From Bin5 sp009843665 (GTDB lineage Bacteria; Chloroflexota; Anaerolineae; Caldilineales; Caldilineaceae), in contig OZ244818.1 of NCBI GenBank assembly GCA_965220285.1, positions 5,394,001 to 5,458,000 of the forward strand: a stretch of DNA of 64,000 bases. Direction: 5' to 3'. Made by a program: the position numbers and the translations under genes. The notes below the pieces were generated by a model, which was not told the DNA's origin, ran no database searches, and worked only from the letters and a program-made list of their open reading frames with translations. Each line of letters starts with the position of its first letter. Positions within the stretch are counted from its first letter, which is position 1. Shown here one piece after another: positions 17,685 to 26,771 of this stretch.

Positions 17685-19007
17685 ATGTTCAGAACGGTTA
17701 GTCGAGTAGTGCCCATTCTGCTCTTGATCGGCTTCATTGCGTCAGGCGTTATGCTCGTCCAAAATGGGCATCTCACGACGGACCTGGCCGCGAAGGATTG
17801 GTTAACCTCTTCCACCGGGGCGCAGCCGAATGCGGTGGAGGCCCAGATCAACATTCCCACCTATTTTGGGTCATTGGAGGTCACCAAGTCACGGGGGGTC
17901 ACTCCGGGCGTGGGTGGGGAGGTCATGGAGGTGTATGTCGAGGTAGGCGACCTCGTCGAAGAAGGGCAGGAGCTCTTCCGGTTGGATTCGACGCAGCTGT
18001 CCTGGGCCGTTCAGCGGGCGGAAATATCGCTGGAGCTGGCCCGCATCGCACTTCTGGAACTGGATGAGCAGTCATCGGAGGGCGATCTAGCCGTTGCGCA
18101 GGCCAATCTTGAGCTGGCTAAGACCAATCTTGACAAGCTGCAATTCGGCGGCGTGACTGAAGACGAACATGCGGCAACGCGGGCCAGTGCAACGGCAGCC
18201 TGGGCGCGGTACAATGAGATTCTTGCCGGCCCGACCGAGGCCCGCCTGCAGCAGCTGCGGGCAAACGTTGAAAGGGCGGAACTGGCGGTGACGCAGGCGC
18301 AGCGTGCATACAATGAAGTCGCGTGGCGAGGCGATGTCGGACGTACGCCGCAGGCAGCGAATCTGCAGCGGGTCACGATTGACCTGAATGTGGCGCAAGC
18401 GTCCTACAATGAAGCGACACAGCCGGCGCGTGCTTCGGAATTGCAGGGCGCCCTGGCCGCTGCGCACCGGGCACAACATGCATTGAATGAACTTGAAAAG
18501 GGCATATCGGAAGTGGATCTGGCAGTTGGGAGAGCGAGGGTTGCGGCAGCAGAGGCGACCGTCTTGCGGACGATGGAGCTGGCGACGGGCCAGAAGTCGG
18601 CCGAGCTGCGGGTAAGCCAGGCCCTCGTCAACCTGGAGGAGTCGCAGCAGCGACTGGACAAGGCCACTGTTCGTGCTCCGATAACCGGCGTTGTACTTGC
18701 ACTAAACGCTGAAGAGGGGAAGGTGATCGGTGCGTCTTCACTTGCGGCTGAAATCGGGGACCCCTCTGCGCTGGAGCTGGTGGTGGGGATTCCTCAGGAC
18801 CAGGTTCTGACGATGTCGGTGGGCGACCCGGTGCGCATAACCCGGTTCGGCAGCGATGATATTTCCGTACTGTCGACGATATCCAAGATCTCGCCGATCA
18901 GTTTGCCCGGCAAAGGCAACTCGACGTTTCCTGTTACAATTCGGCTTCCGGAGGAAGGTACCGCGCAGTTCAATCCTGGAATCTTTGTTTCAGCGACTTT
19001 CGAGTAG
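17685..19007 (+). CDS. HlyD/RND-type periplasmic adaptor protein (membrane fusion)
   Basis: The 440-residue protein has a single N-terminal membrane anchor (VVPILLLIGFIASGVMLV). A split biotinyl-lipoyl-like domain follows: TKSRGVTPGVGGEVMEVYVEVGDLVEEGQELFRLD before the coiled coil and VRAPITGVVLALNAEEGKVIG after it. Between them lies a long alpha-helical hairpin rich in Ala, Glu, Leu and Gln (residues 105-320). The final beta barrel (LVVGIPQDQVLTMSVGDPVRIT) completes an adaptor of MacA/HlyD type. No cognate permease or ATPase lies next to it. A good promoter upstream and an intrinsic terminator 12 bases after the stop suggest a single-gene unit. Confidence 0.9.
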   Translation: MFRTVSRVVPILLLIGFIASGVMLVQNGHLTTDLAAKDWLTSSTGAQPNAVEAQINIPTYFGSLEVTKSRGVTPGVGGEVMEVYVEVGDLVEEGQELFRLDSTQLSWAVQRAEISLELARIALLELDEQSSEGDLAVAQANLELAKTNLDKLQFGGVTEDEHAATRASATAAWARYNEILAGPTEARLQQLRANVERAELAVTQAQRAYNEVAWRGDVGRTPQAANLQRVTIDLNVAQASYNEATQPARASELQGALAAAHRAQHALNELEKGISEVDLAVGRARVAAAEATVLRTMELATGQKSAELRVSQALVNLEESQQRLDKATVRAPITGVVLALNAEEGKVIGASSLAAEIGDPSALELVVGIPQDQVLTMSVGDPVRITRFGSDDISVLSTISKISPISLPGKGNSTFPVTIRLPEEGTAQFNPGIFVSATFE

Positions 19008-19019
19008 TCCATCTTTAGT

Positions 19020-19046
19020 GCGAGGGTTAACTCGCTAAGTTTTTTG
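19020..19046 (+). terminator. Intrinsic terminator after the HlyD-like gene
   Basis: GCGAG-ggttaa-CTCGC, then TAAG and six T. It starts 12 bases after the stop codon. Confidence 0.7.
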
Positions 19047-19244
19047 TTGGCCCTAGAGGGCTCCGCAACCGGTGTGGCGGAGTTCCAATGGTCCGCGGAA
19101 TAACAGACTCATTGGGAATCGATTGGTAACGGCAGGGCGTCGACGAAGCCGCACCGGTTGCCCAGGATCCCGCCAGTTAAGGGTGCTACGTCAACTGCAT
19201 TCAAAGGGGAGCGCAATGACGAACCACATTCGAGTGCTGGAGAT

Positions 19245-20501
19245 ATGACGATGATGATTCGACTCGTTTTGGGGTTCGCAGCGCTCATTTATCTTGCGAT
19301 AATTCAGCCTGGCTCGGCTCAAAGCGGACGACTTGAAGAACAACTGGCCCAGTCAACACCGATCACACCTACGGTCCTGGCGGTTGTCCGCAACCAGGGA
19401 GCGACGCTGCACGACCGACCTAACGGCGAACCGCTGCAGACAATTGTGGGGGGATCTCTTGTCACGGCTCGCCTGCGTTCTACTGACTTGCTCTGGGTAT
19501 TGGTTCAGACACGCGATCAGTCTGAGGGTTGGGTAGAAGTGCGGACTCTACTGGCTGCGGGTTTGGGCCGGCTCCCGGTCGAAATTCCTACGCCTACGCC
19601 TACTCTGACGCCACCGCCTACACTTTCGCCCACGCCTTCTCCTACGCCAACACCTACATCAGAAGCTGTTGCGACAGAGGTGCCGGAGGCTACACCGACC
19701 CCGATGAGTGAGCCAACTCCTGAGGGGGAGATGACCGCGATGCCTGAGGCTTCGGCCACGCCGGAGGCGATGGAAGAGTCGACGCCGCAGCCCACAGAAG
19801 AAGCGATGCCCGAGGTTACTTCTGAGGCGGGAGCGCCGGAAGCAACTCCGACACCGTTCATGCCACCTGAAGGTCCCACGGCACTTTCGCTGGCTCGCAT
19901 TGGTGGGGCAGTCCTGTGGGACGGCGAAGACGGATCCTACGTTGAGCACTTCAGGGCCGGTTCGCGGTTGACTGCTGCCTTCAGAACGGACGACAGCAGT
20001 TGGTATTACGTGTATCATGATGAAGGGCCACACGGTTGGGTTTCCGCTGATGAGTTACTGGTCGTGAGCGGCCAGATTCTGACAGTCAAAGAGTTTACGA
20101 TTCCCTTGGAGGAAATAACCCCCGTTGAAGTAGGTGAGACTGCTCCGGACACGGGGACCCCAACGCCCACGCCTACGCCTGCCGGCCCGCCTGAAAGGGT
20201 CACGGTAACTGTTATAGATTTCGGTCTGCGATTGAATGTTCGCGCCGGCCCAAGTACCGATTACGATATCGTGGCCAAGGCGGTCGCTGGTGTAACTTTT
20301 AACGGGATTGGACGAACTGAATCAGGCGATTGGGTGCAGGTTGCGATCGCCGATCTTCCCAGCGGGTATGGTTGGGTTTCGGCCACCTATGTGACGACGA
20401 CAGGCCCGTTTGATGAATTGCCTGTTGTAGGTGAGATGGAGATGGAAGAGAAGATGGAGATGGATGCCGAGAAGGAAGAGAAAATGGAGAGTGACGGGTG
20501 A
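19245..20501 (+). CDS. Secreted multi-SH3 domain protein with Thr/Pro-rich linkers
   Basis: A signal peptide (RLVLGFAALIYLAIIQPGSAQS) precedes three bacterial SH3-like modules: ATLHDRPNGEPLQTIVGGS near residue 50, an AVLWDGEDGSYVEHFRAGS module in the middle, and LRLNVRAGPSTDYDIVAKAVAG near residue 330. They are joined by TPTPT- and PEATPTP-rich linkers typical of exposed, possibly glycosylated segments. The last 25 residues are almost only Glu, Lys and Met. GGAG sits just before ATG at 19245, and the ATG at 19251 has better spacing and could be the true start. A longer frame from 19158 is less likely because the signal peptide would be internal. It probably binds peptidoglycan or other envelope polymers; the role is not known. 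Confidence 0.83.
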   Translation: MTMMIRLVLGFAALIYLAIIQPGSAQSGRLEEQLAQSTPITPTVLAVVRNQGATLHDRPNGEPLQTIVGGSLVTARLRSTDLLWVLVQTRDQSEGWVEVRTLLAAGLGRLPVEIPTPTPTLTPPPTLSPTPSPTPTPTSEAVATEVPEATPTPMSEPTPEGEMTAMPEASATPEAMEESTPQPTEEAMPEVTSEAGAPEATPTPFMPPEGPTALSLARIGGAVLWDGEDGSYVEHFRAGSRLTAAFRTDDSSWYYVYHDEGPHGWVSADELLVVSGQILTVKEFTIPLEEITPVEVGETAPDTGTPTPTPTPAGPPERVTVTVIDFGLRLNVRAGPSTDYDIVAKAVAGVTFNGIGRTESGDWVQVAIADLPSGYGWVSATYVTTTGPFDELPVVGEMEMEEKMEMDAEKEEKMESDG

Positions 20502-20623
20502 GTTTGTAAAAATGACGAGCCAAGAGCCAGATACTTTTCGGCCAGGCTTCTGACTACGATGTTCTTCTTCTGTCTGCACTGGCAAGCAGAAACAGGACTT
20601 ACGAGGTTCAAGCGATTCTGAGC

Positions 20624-20658
20624 GCGACCGAGGTCGTGAGCAGGGTCGCTTTTCTTTT
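20624..20658 (+). terminator. Possible intrinsic terminator downstream of the SH3 gene
   Basis: GCGACC and GGTCGC form a six-base-pair stem with a 14-base loop, followed by TTTTCTTTT. It lies 120 bases after the stop. Confidence 0.5.
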
Positions 20659-21021
20659 GCTGGCAGACCTGTCAACAGGCGGCGGGCCCGGGCGTGCCCT
20701 TGGAACGTATTCGCCTGCGGGGCCTCCTGGACCCGTTACGTCCATAAGCGAGAATGGAGGGCATGTCTTGTGACAGAGTGTCACAGGGCAAAGACGAAAG
20801 CAGGTCCAAAGTTGCCGACTCTGACTATGGCCGAAACACTATCCCTCGGCGGATGCTACCGTTCATCAGGTGGATGTTTGGCTTGGCGCAGGAAATTCAT
20901 GACATTACGTCAATTCAGACCGTATGGGTTGGTCAGATTCCAGTTGATGCCCGTTGTCTTCCGGGTGGGCAAATTGGACCGAAACTACCGGTTTTCCAAA
21001 AATACATTACTTTAAGGACGA

Positions 21022-21050
21022 TTGACACAGGTCTCCTGGTCTTGTATAGT
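21022..21050 (+). promoter_or_regulatory. Consensus-like sigma-70 promoter of the lpl-like sugar operon
   Basis: A perfect TTGACA, 17-base spacer and TATAGT. It lies about 130 bases before the binding-protein gene. A leader of about 105-125 bases follows, in which I see no recognised riboswitch. Confidence 0.75.
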
Positions 21051-21160
21051 TCAGTCCCCGTAGCAAGGTGGCGGCAAAGGTAAACGCTGCCGCGACTTTT
21101 GTCGCTTCCCATGCACTGTGACTTGACTCTCTGTACTCTAATTTTCCGGACGTTTTTGAG

Positions 21161-22969
21161 TTGAAAAGGAGAAAGGTCGCAATTTCGAAGAGCACATCTT
21201 TCACGAGACGTCATTTTCTTAAGTTGAGCGGCACAGCAGGCGCAACTGCAATGCTCGCTGCGTGCGGGCCAAGCGGCGCACCCGAAGCGTCATCCAGCGC
21301 CGAGGGAGCGTCAGCCGACATGGCGCAGACAGCAACCCAGTCGATCCCGGAGCTACTTGGGGCGGACATGCCGGGGAGCCCGGACAATCCCAGGGGGTGG
21401 ACAACTGTTTTGCCCGACTTACCGGAGGGCCTACCGCCTGCTCCGGGACAGGAGCCGATCGAGATTTCAACGACTCGCCGGGTGGACGCCCAGACCAAGT
21501 TCAGCGAAGGGGATTCGCTGGAGAACAACCCCTTCTCGCGCATGGTCGAGAAACTCTTCGGCGTCAAGCTCACGGTTGCCTGGTCCTGGTCGAGCGGTGA
21601 CGAAGCAACGACAAAGTACAATCTGGCAATGGCAAGTGGGGATATGCCGGACTATCTGGAAACTGTGCCGTCCAACATCTTTGTGAAGATGGTGGAGGCA
21701 AATCTGCTTGAGGACATTACCGACGCTTTCACGATGTACGCCAGCCAGCGGTGGCAAGACATTTGGGCGGAATACGGCGAGCTTCCATGGATATTTACTA
21801 CGGTTAACGGACGGAAGTACGGGCTGCCGCGGGTGGAAGACCTTGCGCACAACGACAACATTCTCTGGTACCGCCAGGACTGGTTTGACGCGCTCGGTCT
21901 GGGTGTGCCGCAGACGTTGGACGAGTTGCACGATACGGCACTGGCCATCGTCGAAGCTGACATCGGCAAGGGAGCGCCCGGGACTACGATCGGCCTGCTG
22001 GCCAACAAGAGTTATTCGGCGACGTGGTTCGGGAGCATCGATCCGATCTGGGCGCCTCATGGCGTTGTACCAAGACACTGGACCGAGGTTGGCGGTGAAC
22101 TGGTTTTCGACAGCATCCGCGATGAGATGCGTGAGCCGCTGGCGCTCTTGAACCAATGGTACGAGGACGGCATCTTTCGCGAGGATTTCTTCACGATAAG
22201 CACGTCGGACTCGATTCAGGACGTGGCTGCGAGTACGAGCGGGATACATTACACGCCTTCGTGGGGGGCGTGGCTGGACACAGTGCGCAACGATCCGGAG
22301 ACAGTCTGGGCATTTGCCGACAATCCTGCCGGCCCCGATGGCGTCAGAGCGCGCCACACTGAAAACAACTTCCGCAGCAGCCCCTTCTGTTTCCGGAAAG
22401 GGATGGAGCACGTCGATCAGATCTTCACGATTACGAACTTCATGCACGAATTGACCGAGGACTATGACCGGCGCTTCCACGGTTGGGAGAGCCACAACTA
22501 TGAATGGCTGGAGGATGGTTCGGTCGCGGCTACGGGAATCAGTTGGTCCCCCTGGGCTATTGGGCCGATAGGAACGCGCGGAAGCGGGATGATCGATCCC
22601 CGTCACGTAGCCAACCTGATACACTATCAGCTTGAGGAATGGGGAAAGATTCCGGCTGAGGAACGGGACGCTTACCAGACGCTCTCGCTTGAGGATCCCA
22701 CCGGAGTGAGAATACTGGGCAAGCAGTCACGTCTATTCATTCTGGAGACGGCCGAACAGGGCAAGATAACACAGTACCAGAGTCTGCCTACGCCGACGAT
22801 GATAGAAAGGGGCAGCGACCTGCGCAAGCTGCAGGAGGAAACGGTGTTAGGGATCATCATCGGTGAGAAGCCGCTGAGCGAGTTCGACGAGTTTGTCGAC
22901 CAGTGGAAGAGCCAGGGTGGAGACCAGATGACCCAGGAAGTAAACGAATGGTGGGCCGCAATGTCGTAG
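21161..22969 (+). CDS. Tat-exported extracellular solute-binding lipoprotein, LplA type
   Basis: The N-terminus contains a twin-arginine motif and lipobox: SFTRRHFLKLSG, then GATAMLAAC, so the mature lipoprotein starts at the Cys about residue 35. The body shows family 1 solute-binding features seen in LplA/YtcQ proteins: NNPFSRMVEKLFGV, YNLAMASGDMPDYL and NDNILWYRQDWFDALGL, with the C-terminal TPTMIERGSDLRKLQEET. It should capture an oligosaccharide for the two permeases that follow. The coordinates use the TTG at 21161, which overlaps the AAAAGGAG Shine-Dalgarno. An ATT at 21182 behind AGGAG/AAAGG gives a more typical N-terminus (SKSTSFTRRHFLK) and may be the real start. No ATPase gene is present; such importers commonly share one. 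Confidence 0.9.
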   Translation: MKRRKVAISKSTSFTRRHFLKLSGTAGATAMLAACGPSGAPEASSSAEGASADMAQTATQSIPELLGADMPGSPDNPRGWTTVLPDLPEGLPPAPGQEPIEISTTRRVDAQTKFSEGDSLENNPFSRMVEKLFGVKLTVAWSWSSGDEATTKYNLAMASGDMPDYLETVPSNIFVKMVEANLLEDITDAFTMYASQRWQDIWAEYGELPWIFTTVNGRKYGLPRVEDLAHNDNILWYRQDWFDALGLGVPQTLDELHDTALAIVEADIGKGAPGTTIGLLANKSYSATWFGSIDPIWAPHGVVPRHWTEVGGELVFDSIRDEMREPLALLNQWYEDGIFREDFFTISTSDSIQDVAASTSGIHYTPSWGAWLDTVRNDPETVWAFADNPAGPDGVRARHTENNFRSSPFCFRKGMEHVDQIFTITNFMHELTEDYDRRFHGWESHNYEWLEDGSVAATGISWSPWAIGPIGTRGSGMIDPRHVANLIHYQLEEWGKIPAEERDAYQTLSLEDPTGVRILGKQSRLFILETAEQGKITQYQSLPTPTMIERGSDLRKLQEETVLGIIIGEKPLSEFDEFVDQWKSQGGDQMTQEVNEWWAAMS

Positions 22970-22998
22970 ATCAGGACCCAGGATTTGCTGAAGAAAGG

Positions 22999-23024
22999 GG
23001 TGCCCTCGGGGAATCGAGGGCGCC
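22999..23024 (+). terminator. Stem-loop between the binding-protein and permease genes
   Basis: GGTGCCCTCG-ggaat-like loop-CGAGGGCGCC forms a ten-base-pair stem with one G-U pair and a six-base loop. It has no T-run. It may protect the upstream mRNA or partly attenuate, giving more binding protein than permease. Confidence 0.55.
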
Positions 23025-23100
23025 CTGCCCCTCACTGCGAAGTTACAGGGCGGACCTCTGAGCGGACATGAAGTTCCAGTAGTATTCCCGGATTGAAATT

Positions 23101-24054
23101 ATGGCAGTTGTACAAGCGGATCACGGCGCAGTGGCCGAAGCGGCTGCAAAGCGAATGCGAATCCGCAACTACCTAGGGCGATCATGGCCGCTGTACGTCA
23201 TGATGGTGCTGCCGGTTATCCAGCTTGCCCTCTTTCACTATTACCCCATGTACGGCGTAGTGATCGCCTTTCAGGACTTCAACCCGGGTCTGGGATTCGG
23301 CGGGTCGCCCTGGGTTGGTCTGAAGCACTTCAAGTTCATCTTCGCCAATCCCGATTTTACGAACGTGCTCGCCAATTCGTTTATCATCGCGGTGGCGAAG
23401 ATCACAACGCTGCAGTTCATGGCGGTTTCGCTGGCATTACTGCTCAACGAAATCCGGTCCATGATCTTCAAGCGGACCGTCCAGACGGTGATCTATTTGC
23501 CACATTTTCTCTCCTGGATTGTGCTGGGCGGCATTTTGCTTGATCTGCTGTCAACTTCGGGAATGATCAACCGGGCCATAGAGTATGTAGGACTTGATCC
23601 GATTCTCTTTCTGGGCAGCAACAGCTGGTTTCGTCCGATCATCGTGATCACCAATCTGTGGAAGGAAGCGGGCTGGGCGACGATAATCTACCTGGCGGCG
23701 CTGACGGGCATCGACCCGGTGCTGCATGAGGCGGCCGCAATTGACGGCGCCAACCGCTGGCAGCGCATTCGCCACGTCAACATTCCCGGAATCATCTCGA
23801 TGGTCATACTTATCGCCTGCTTAAACCTGGGAAACGTACTTCAAGCCGGCTTTGAGCAGGTACTGACCTTATATAACCCGACCGTCTATGAGACAGGCGA
23901 TATCATCGATACCTATGTCTACCGCGCGGGTCTCATATCGGCGCGCTATAGTATGGGCGCAGCGGTGGGGCTTTTCCAGTCGGCGATGGGCTTTGTCCTG
24001 ATCGTGTTCGCATACCTGCTGGCCAGCAGGTATGCGGGATATCGCATTTTTTGA
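23101..24054 (+). CDS. Sugar ABC transporter permease, LplB type
   Basis: The 317-residue protein has six predicted membrane segments, beginning PLYVMMVLPVIQLALFHYYPMYGVVIAFQDF, and the permease loop EAAAIDGANRWQRIRHVNIPGI (EAA motif) near residues 210-232 that contacts the ATPase. Typical LplB/YtcP relatives have the same NPGLGFGGSPWVGLKHF segment. It is the first of a permease pair, 130 bases after the binding protein. No strong Shine-Dalgarno precedes the ATG. The ATP-binding subunit is not encoded nearby. Confidence 0.93.
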   Translation: MAVVQADHGAVAEAAAKRMRIRNYLGRSWPLYVMMVLPVIQLALFHYYPMYGVVIAFQDFNPGLGFGGSPWVGLKHFKFIFANPDFTNVLANSFIIAVAKITTLQFMAVSLALLLNEIRSMIFKRTVQTVIYLPHFLSWIVLGGILLDLLSTSGMINRAIEYVGLDPILFLGSNSWFRPIIVITNLWKEAGWATIIYLAALTGIDPVLHEAAAIDGANRWQRIRHVNIPGIISMVILIACLNLGNVLQAGFEQVLTLYNPTVYETGDIIDTYVYRAGLISARYSMGAAVGLFQSAMGFVLIVFAYLLASRYAGYRIF

Positions 24055-24098
24055 GGGCAAGGGAAATCGCGCAGCTGACGGCTGGCGATGAGAGATCG

Positions 24099-24980
24099 AT
24101 GATACAGGACAAGAGTTTTGCAAGCCGGATTTTTGATGTAGGGAACTACCTCTTCCTGTTTCTCTTCGGGCTCGCCTGCCTATTCCCGATGGTACATGTA
24201 ATCGCTGTATCGCTGAGCAACCGGGCAGCCTCGATGGGTGGGTTTGTTACGCTGTGGCCGCTGGGCACAACCTTCCAGAACTATCTCGAAATCCTGGAGG
24301 CGGGCCCGGTATACAAGGCGTTCCTGGTCTCTGTCACGCGCACAGTTTTGGGTACATCCATCAATATGGCCATGACCGTACTGGCGGCATATCCGCTTTC
24401 CAAGTCGTCGGAGGAGTTGAAGGGGCGCTCGGTTTTCATGTGGGTCGTGCTTATCGCTATGCTGTTCAACGGTGGGCTCATCCCCTGGTGGATGGTGATC
24501 CGCAACCTGGGTCTGCTCAACAGCCTCTGGGCGCTGGTGCTGCCCGGCGCGCTTCCGATTTGGAACGTAATCCTGTTGATGAATTTTTTCCGCGAAATCC
24601 CGAAGGAGTTGGAAGAGGCGGCAATTATCGACGGGGCCTCCTACTGGGGTACTTTGTATTACGTGTATCTGCCTCTGTCAGTGCCGGCTCTGGCGACTCT
24701 GACGCTGTTTGCCGCCGTCTTCCATTGGAATGCCTGGTTTGACGGTATGGTCCTGATTATGGACAACGAAAAGTACCCGATCATGACCTTTTTGCGTACG
24801 GTGGTGGTGGATATGAATCTGCAGATCCTGACAGTCAACATGGAAGACATTTACAATTTGTCGGACCGGTCGATTCGGGCCGCCAATATAGTCGTCGCGA
24901 CGGTGCCAATTCTGATCGTATATCCGTTCCTGCAGCGATATTTTATTCACGGAATCCGCCTTGGTGCGGTAAAGGGATAG
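24099..24980 (+). CDS. Carbohydrate ABC transporter permease, LplC type
   Basis: The second permease begins MIQDKSFASRIFDVGNYLFLFLFGLACLFPM, typical of LplC/YtcP-like subunits, and has the EAA loop (ELEEAAIIDGASYWGTLYYVYLPLS) near residues 175-200 and the C-terminal PFLQRYFIHGIRLGAVKG. The frame can be read back to a TTG at 24051 overlapping the previous stop, but family alignment and the position of the first TM helix favour the ATG at 24099. It forms the heterodimeric channel with the preceding permease. Confidence 0.93.
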   Translation: MIQDKSFASRIFDVGNYLFLFLFGLACLFPMVHVIAVSLSNRAASMGGFVTLWPLGTTFQNYLEILEAGPVYKAFLVSVTRTVLGTSINMAMTVLAAYPLSKSSEELKGRSVFMWVVLIAMLFNGGLIPWWMVIRNLGLLNSLWALVLPGALPIWNVILLMNFFREIPKELEEAAIIDGASYWGTLYYVYLPLSVPALATLTLFAAVFHWNAWFDGMVLIMDNEKYPIMTFLRTVVVDMNLQILTVNMEDIYNLSDRSIRAANIVVATVPILIVYPFLQRYFIHGIRLGAVKG

Positions 24981-25111
24981 CCGGCGAGAGCAAGAGAGAT
25001 CACTTCTCTGGCCAATTGTGAAGCAGTAATGAGTCGAAGCTCGCAAACGACTTTCGACTGTCAGACCTTGGGTTGTACAAAAACAGTTCATCCAGCATGG
25101 GAGCTAGACCA

Positions 25112-26599
25112 ATGGGAACCGCTGTCAAAATCGGTGTGATTGGCGCCGGGAGCGCGACATTTTCCCTGGGGCTTGTAAAGGATCTGTGCTTGACCGAGAG
25201 CCTAAGCGGCAGCCATGTGACCTTTATGGATGTGGACGCAGAACGGCTGCAGATGATACATAAGCTGGCCGAACGCTATGCCGACGAACTTGGGGCGGAC
25301 ATCACTTTTGACCAGACCCTTGACCGGCGTGATGCGATGCAGGACGCCGACTTTGTCATCAATACTGCCTCGGTCGTGACATACGACTCGGGCCTGGAAA
25401 CGCGGGACCTCATCCAGGAGTTCGGCTACGACTGGGATGGACCGGGGTCGCTTGAGTATTCGTTTTACAATACTTCGTTCATTTTGGACGTGGCTCGAGA
25501 GATTGAGAAGATCTGCCCGGACGCGTGGCTGATCCAGTCGGGAAACCCGGTCTATGACGGTTGCACGGTTATCGGCCGCGAGACCGACGTGAAGGTTTGC
25601 GGACTGTGCCATGGCTATTACGGGTACCGGGACATCTGCGACATGCTGGAGCTCGACCATACCAAGGTGAAGTGGCAGGCTCCAGGTCTGAATCACAATA
25701 TCTGGCTGACGCAGTTTGAGTACGAGGGCGAGGACGCGTACCCGTTGATCGACGAATGGATCCAGAGCAAAGGCGAGGCATACTGGGCGGAAACTGCGGC
25801 CAGCAGACCGATGCCGGCGGGCAAGTCGGGCTGGTCCGGGGAATTGAGGCGAGCGTGGGAAATCGACCTGTCACGCGCTGCAGTGCATATGTACAGGCTG
25901 TATGGACTGATGCCGTTGGGTGACACGGTGTGGATGAAGTACATCGGTTGGTGGTACCACAAGGACTTTGACGCCAAGCGTTTCTGGTTCGGCGAGCCAT
26001 GGGGCGGTCAGCGGTCGCACCTGTCCTGGCCGATGTATGTTGACAACCAGGCGCGGAGGGTGGAACAGATAGCCCGCCTCGCCCAGGACCCTTCGGCAAG
26101 CCTTGTGGACAGTCTGGGCAAGAGCAAGACGATCGAGCAGCAGGTGCCGATCATCGACGCGCTGGTCAATGACAATGAGGGCCAGTTCCAGGTAAACGTG
26201 CCCAACCAGGGGGCGCTGCCTGGCGTTCCCGATGACATTGCGGTTGAGATTCCTGCGGTTGTGAACAAGGAGGGTATCCACCGCATCCAGGTTGATCCGC
26301 TGCCTCCTAAGATCATGTATACTCAGATCCTGCCCCTAGTTCTATCCCTCGAACGCACTCTGCTAGCTATCGAAACGGGTGACCGTTCGCTACTGTTATG
26401 GGAGCTGTTGGACGACAACGATACGCGCTCCTATGCTCAGGCTGAGGAAACGCTTGAGGCGATCCTGGGACAGGGGTACAACCGGGAGATGGACGAATAC
26501 TTCCGGTGGCCTGCGGAATGGGAGTCCAATGGTATCAGCAGGACGCTGGTCCGGGATGATCCCGTATTGCGGGCTGAGGGGGTGGTGGCGGCCGATTAA
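25112..26599 (+). CDS. Glycoside hydrolase family 4 protein (alpha-galactosidase/alpha-galacturonidase-like)
   Basis: GH4 enzymes use NAD and Mn2+ and work by oxidation-elimination. The N-terminal Rossmann motif is VKIGVIGAGSATFSLGLVKDL. The family motifs follow: YNTSFILDVARE, SGNPV (N145), CGLCHGYYGYRD (C166 and H167 supply metal and catalytic contacts), and GLNHNIWLTQF (N194-N196). It is at the distal end of an operon with LplA-, LplB- and LplC-like genes, the same order as Bacillus lplABCD, where LplD is an alpha-galacturonidase. Substrate preference here is inferred from that context. GGGAG eight bases before the ATG at 25112 sets the start; longer frames begin at 25073 and 25097. Confidence 0.92.
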   Translation: MGTAVKIGVIGAGSATFSLGLVKDLCLTESLSGSHVTFMDVDAERLQMIHKLAERYADELGADITFDQTLDRRDAMQDADFVINTASVVTYDSGLETRDLIQEFGYDWDGPGSLEYSFYNTSFILDVAREIEKICPDAWLIQSGNPVYDGCTVIGRETDVKVCGLCHGYYGYRDICDMLELDHTKVKWQAPGLNHNIWLTQFEYEGEDAYPLIDEWIQSKGEAYWAETAASRPMPAGKSGWSGELRRAWEIDLSRAAVHMYRLYGLMPLGDTVWMKYIGWWYHKDFDAKRFWFGEPWGGQRSHLSWPMYVDNQARRVEQIARLAQDPSASLVDSLGKSKTIEQQVPIIDALVNDNEGQFQVNVPNQGALPGVPDDIAVEIPAVVNKEGIHRIQVDPLPPKIMYTQILPLVLSLERTLLAIETGDRSLLLWELLDDNDTRSYAQAEETLEAILGQGYNREMDEYFRWPAEWESNGISRTLVRDDPVLRAEGVVAAD

Positions 26600-26662
26600 G
26601 TAGCATCGCAGGAATTGGACGAAAACTCCTTTGTCATAAGAACACATAGGCGTTAAGGTACT

Positions 26663-26711
26663 AAGGGGGACGGCTCTTTGGATCGGTAGAGCGTCCCCCT
26701 TATTTCTTTTT
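26663..26711 (+). terminator. Strong intrinsic terminator closing the lpl-like operon
   Basis: AAGGGGGACGGCTCT pairs with AGAGCGTCCCCCTT (one bulge) around a ten-base loop, followed by ATTTCTTTTTG. It is 64 bases after the GH4 stop and separates that operon from the enolase-superfamily gene. Confidence 0.85.
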
Positions 26712-26771
26712 GTGTACCAGAGGGATTGGGAGCGACACCATCTACGCAAGGGCATTAAGCGGGGTAAAGAA

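Larger units (their letters stand above)
20502..21160. other. Intergenic stretch with terminator and operon promoter
   Basis: No credible gene; the open frame at 20754-21083 has no family signature. The region holds a probable terminator (20624-20658) for the SH3 gene and the promoter at 21022-21050 for the lpl-like operon. Confidence 0.55.

Noticed and set aside
20590..20660. tRNA-like sequence (GGTTCAAGCGATTC)
   Set aside because: The T-loop-like phrase has no acceptor, D or anticodon stems around it; the nearby stem is better read as a terminator.
20754..21083. 109-residue frame before the lpl-like operon
   Set aside because: There is no family resemblance, and it runs across the consensus-like promoter at 21022.
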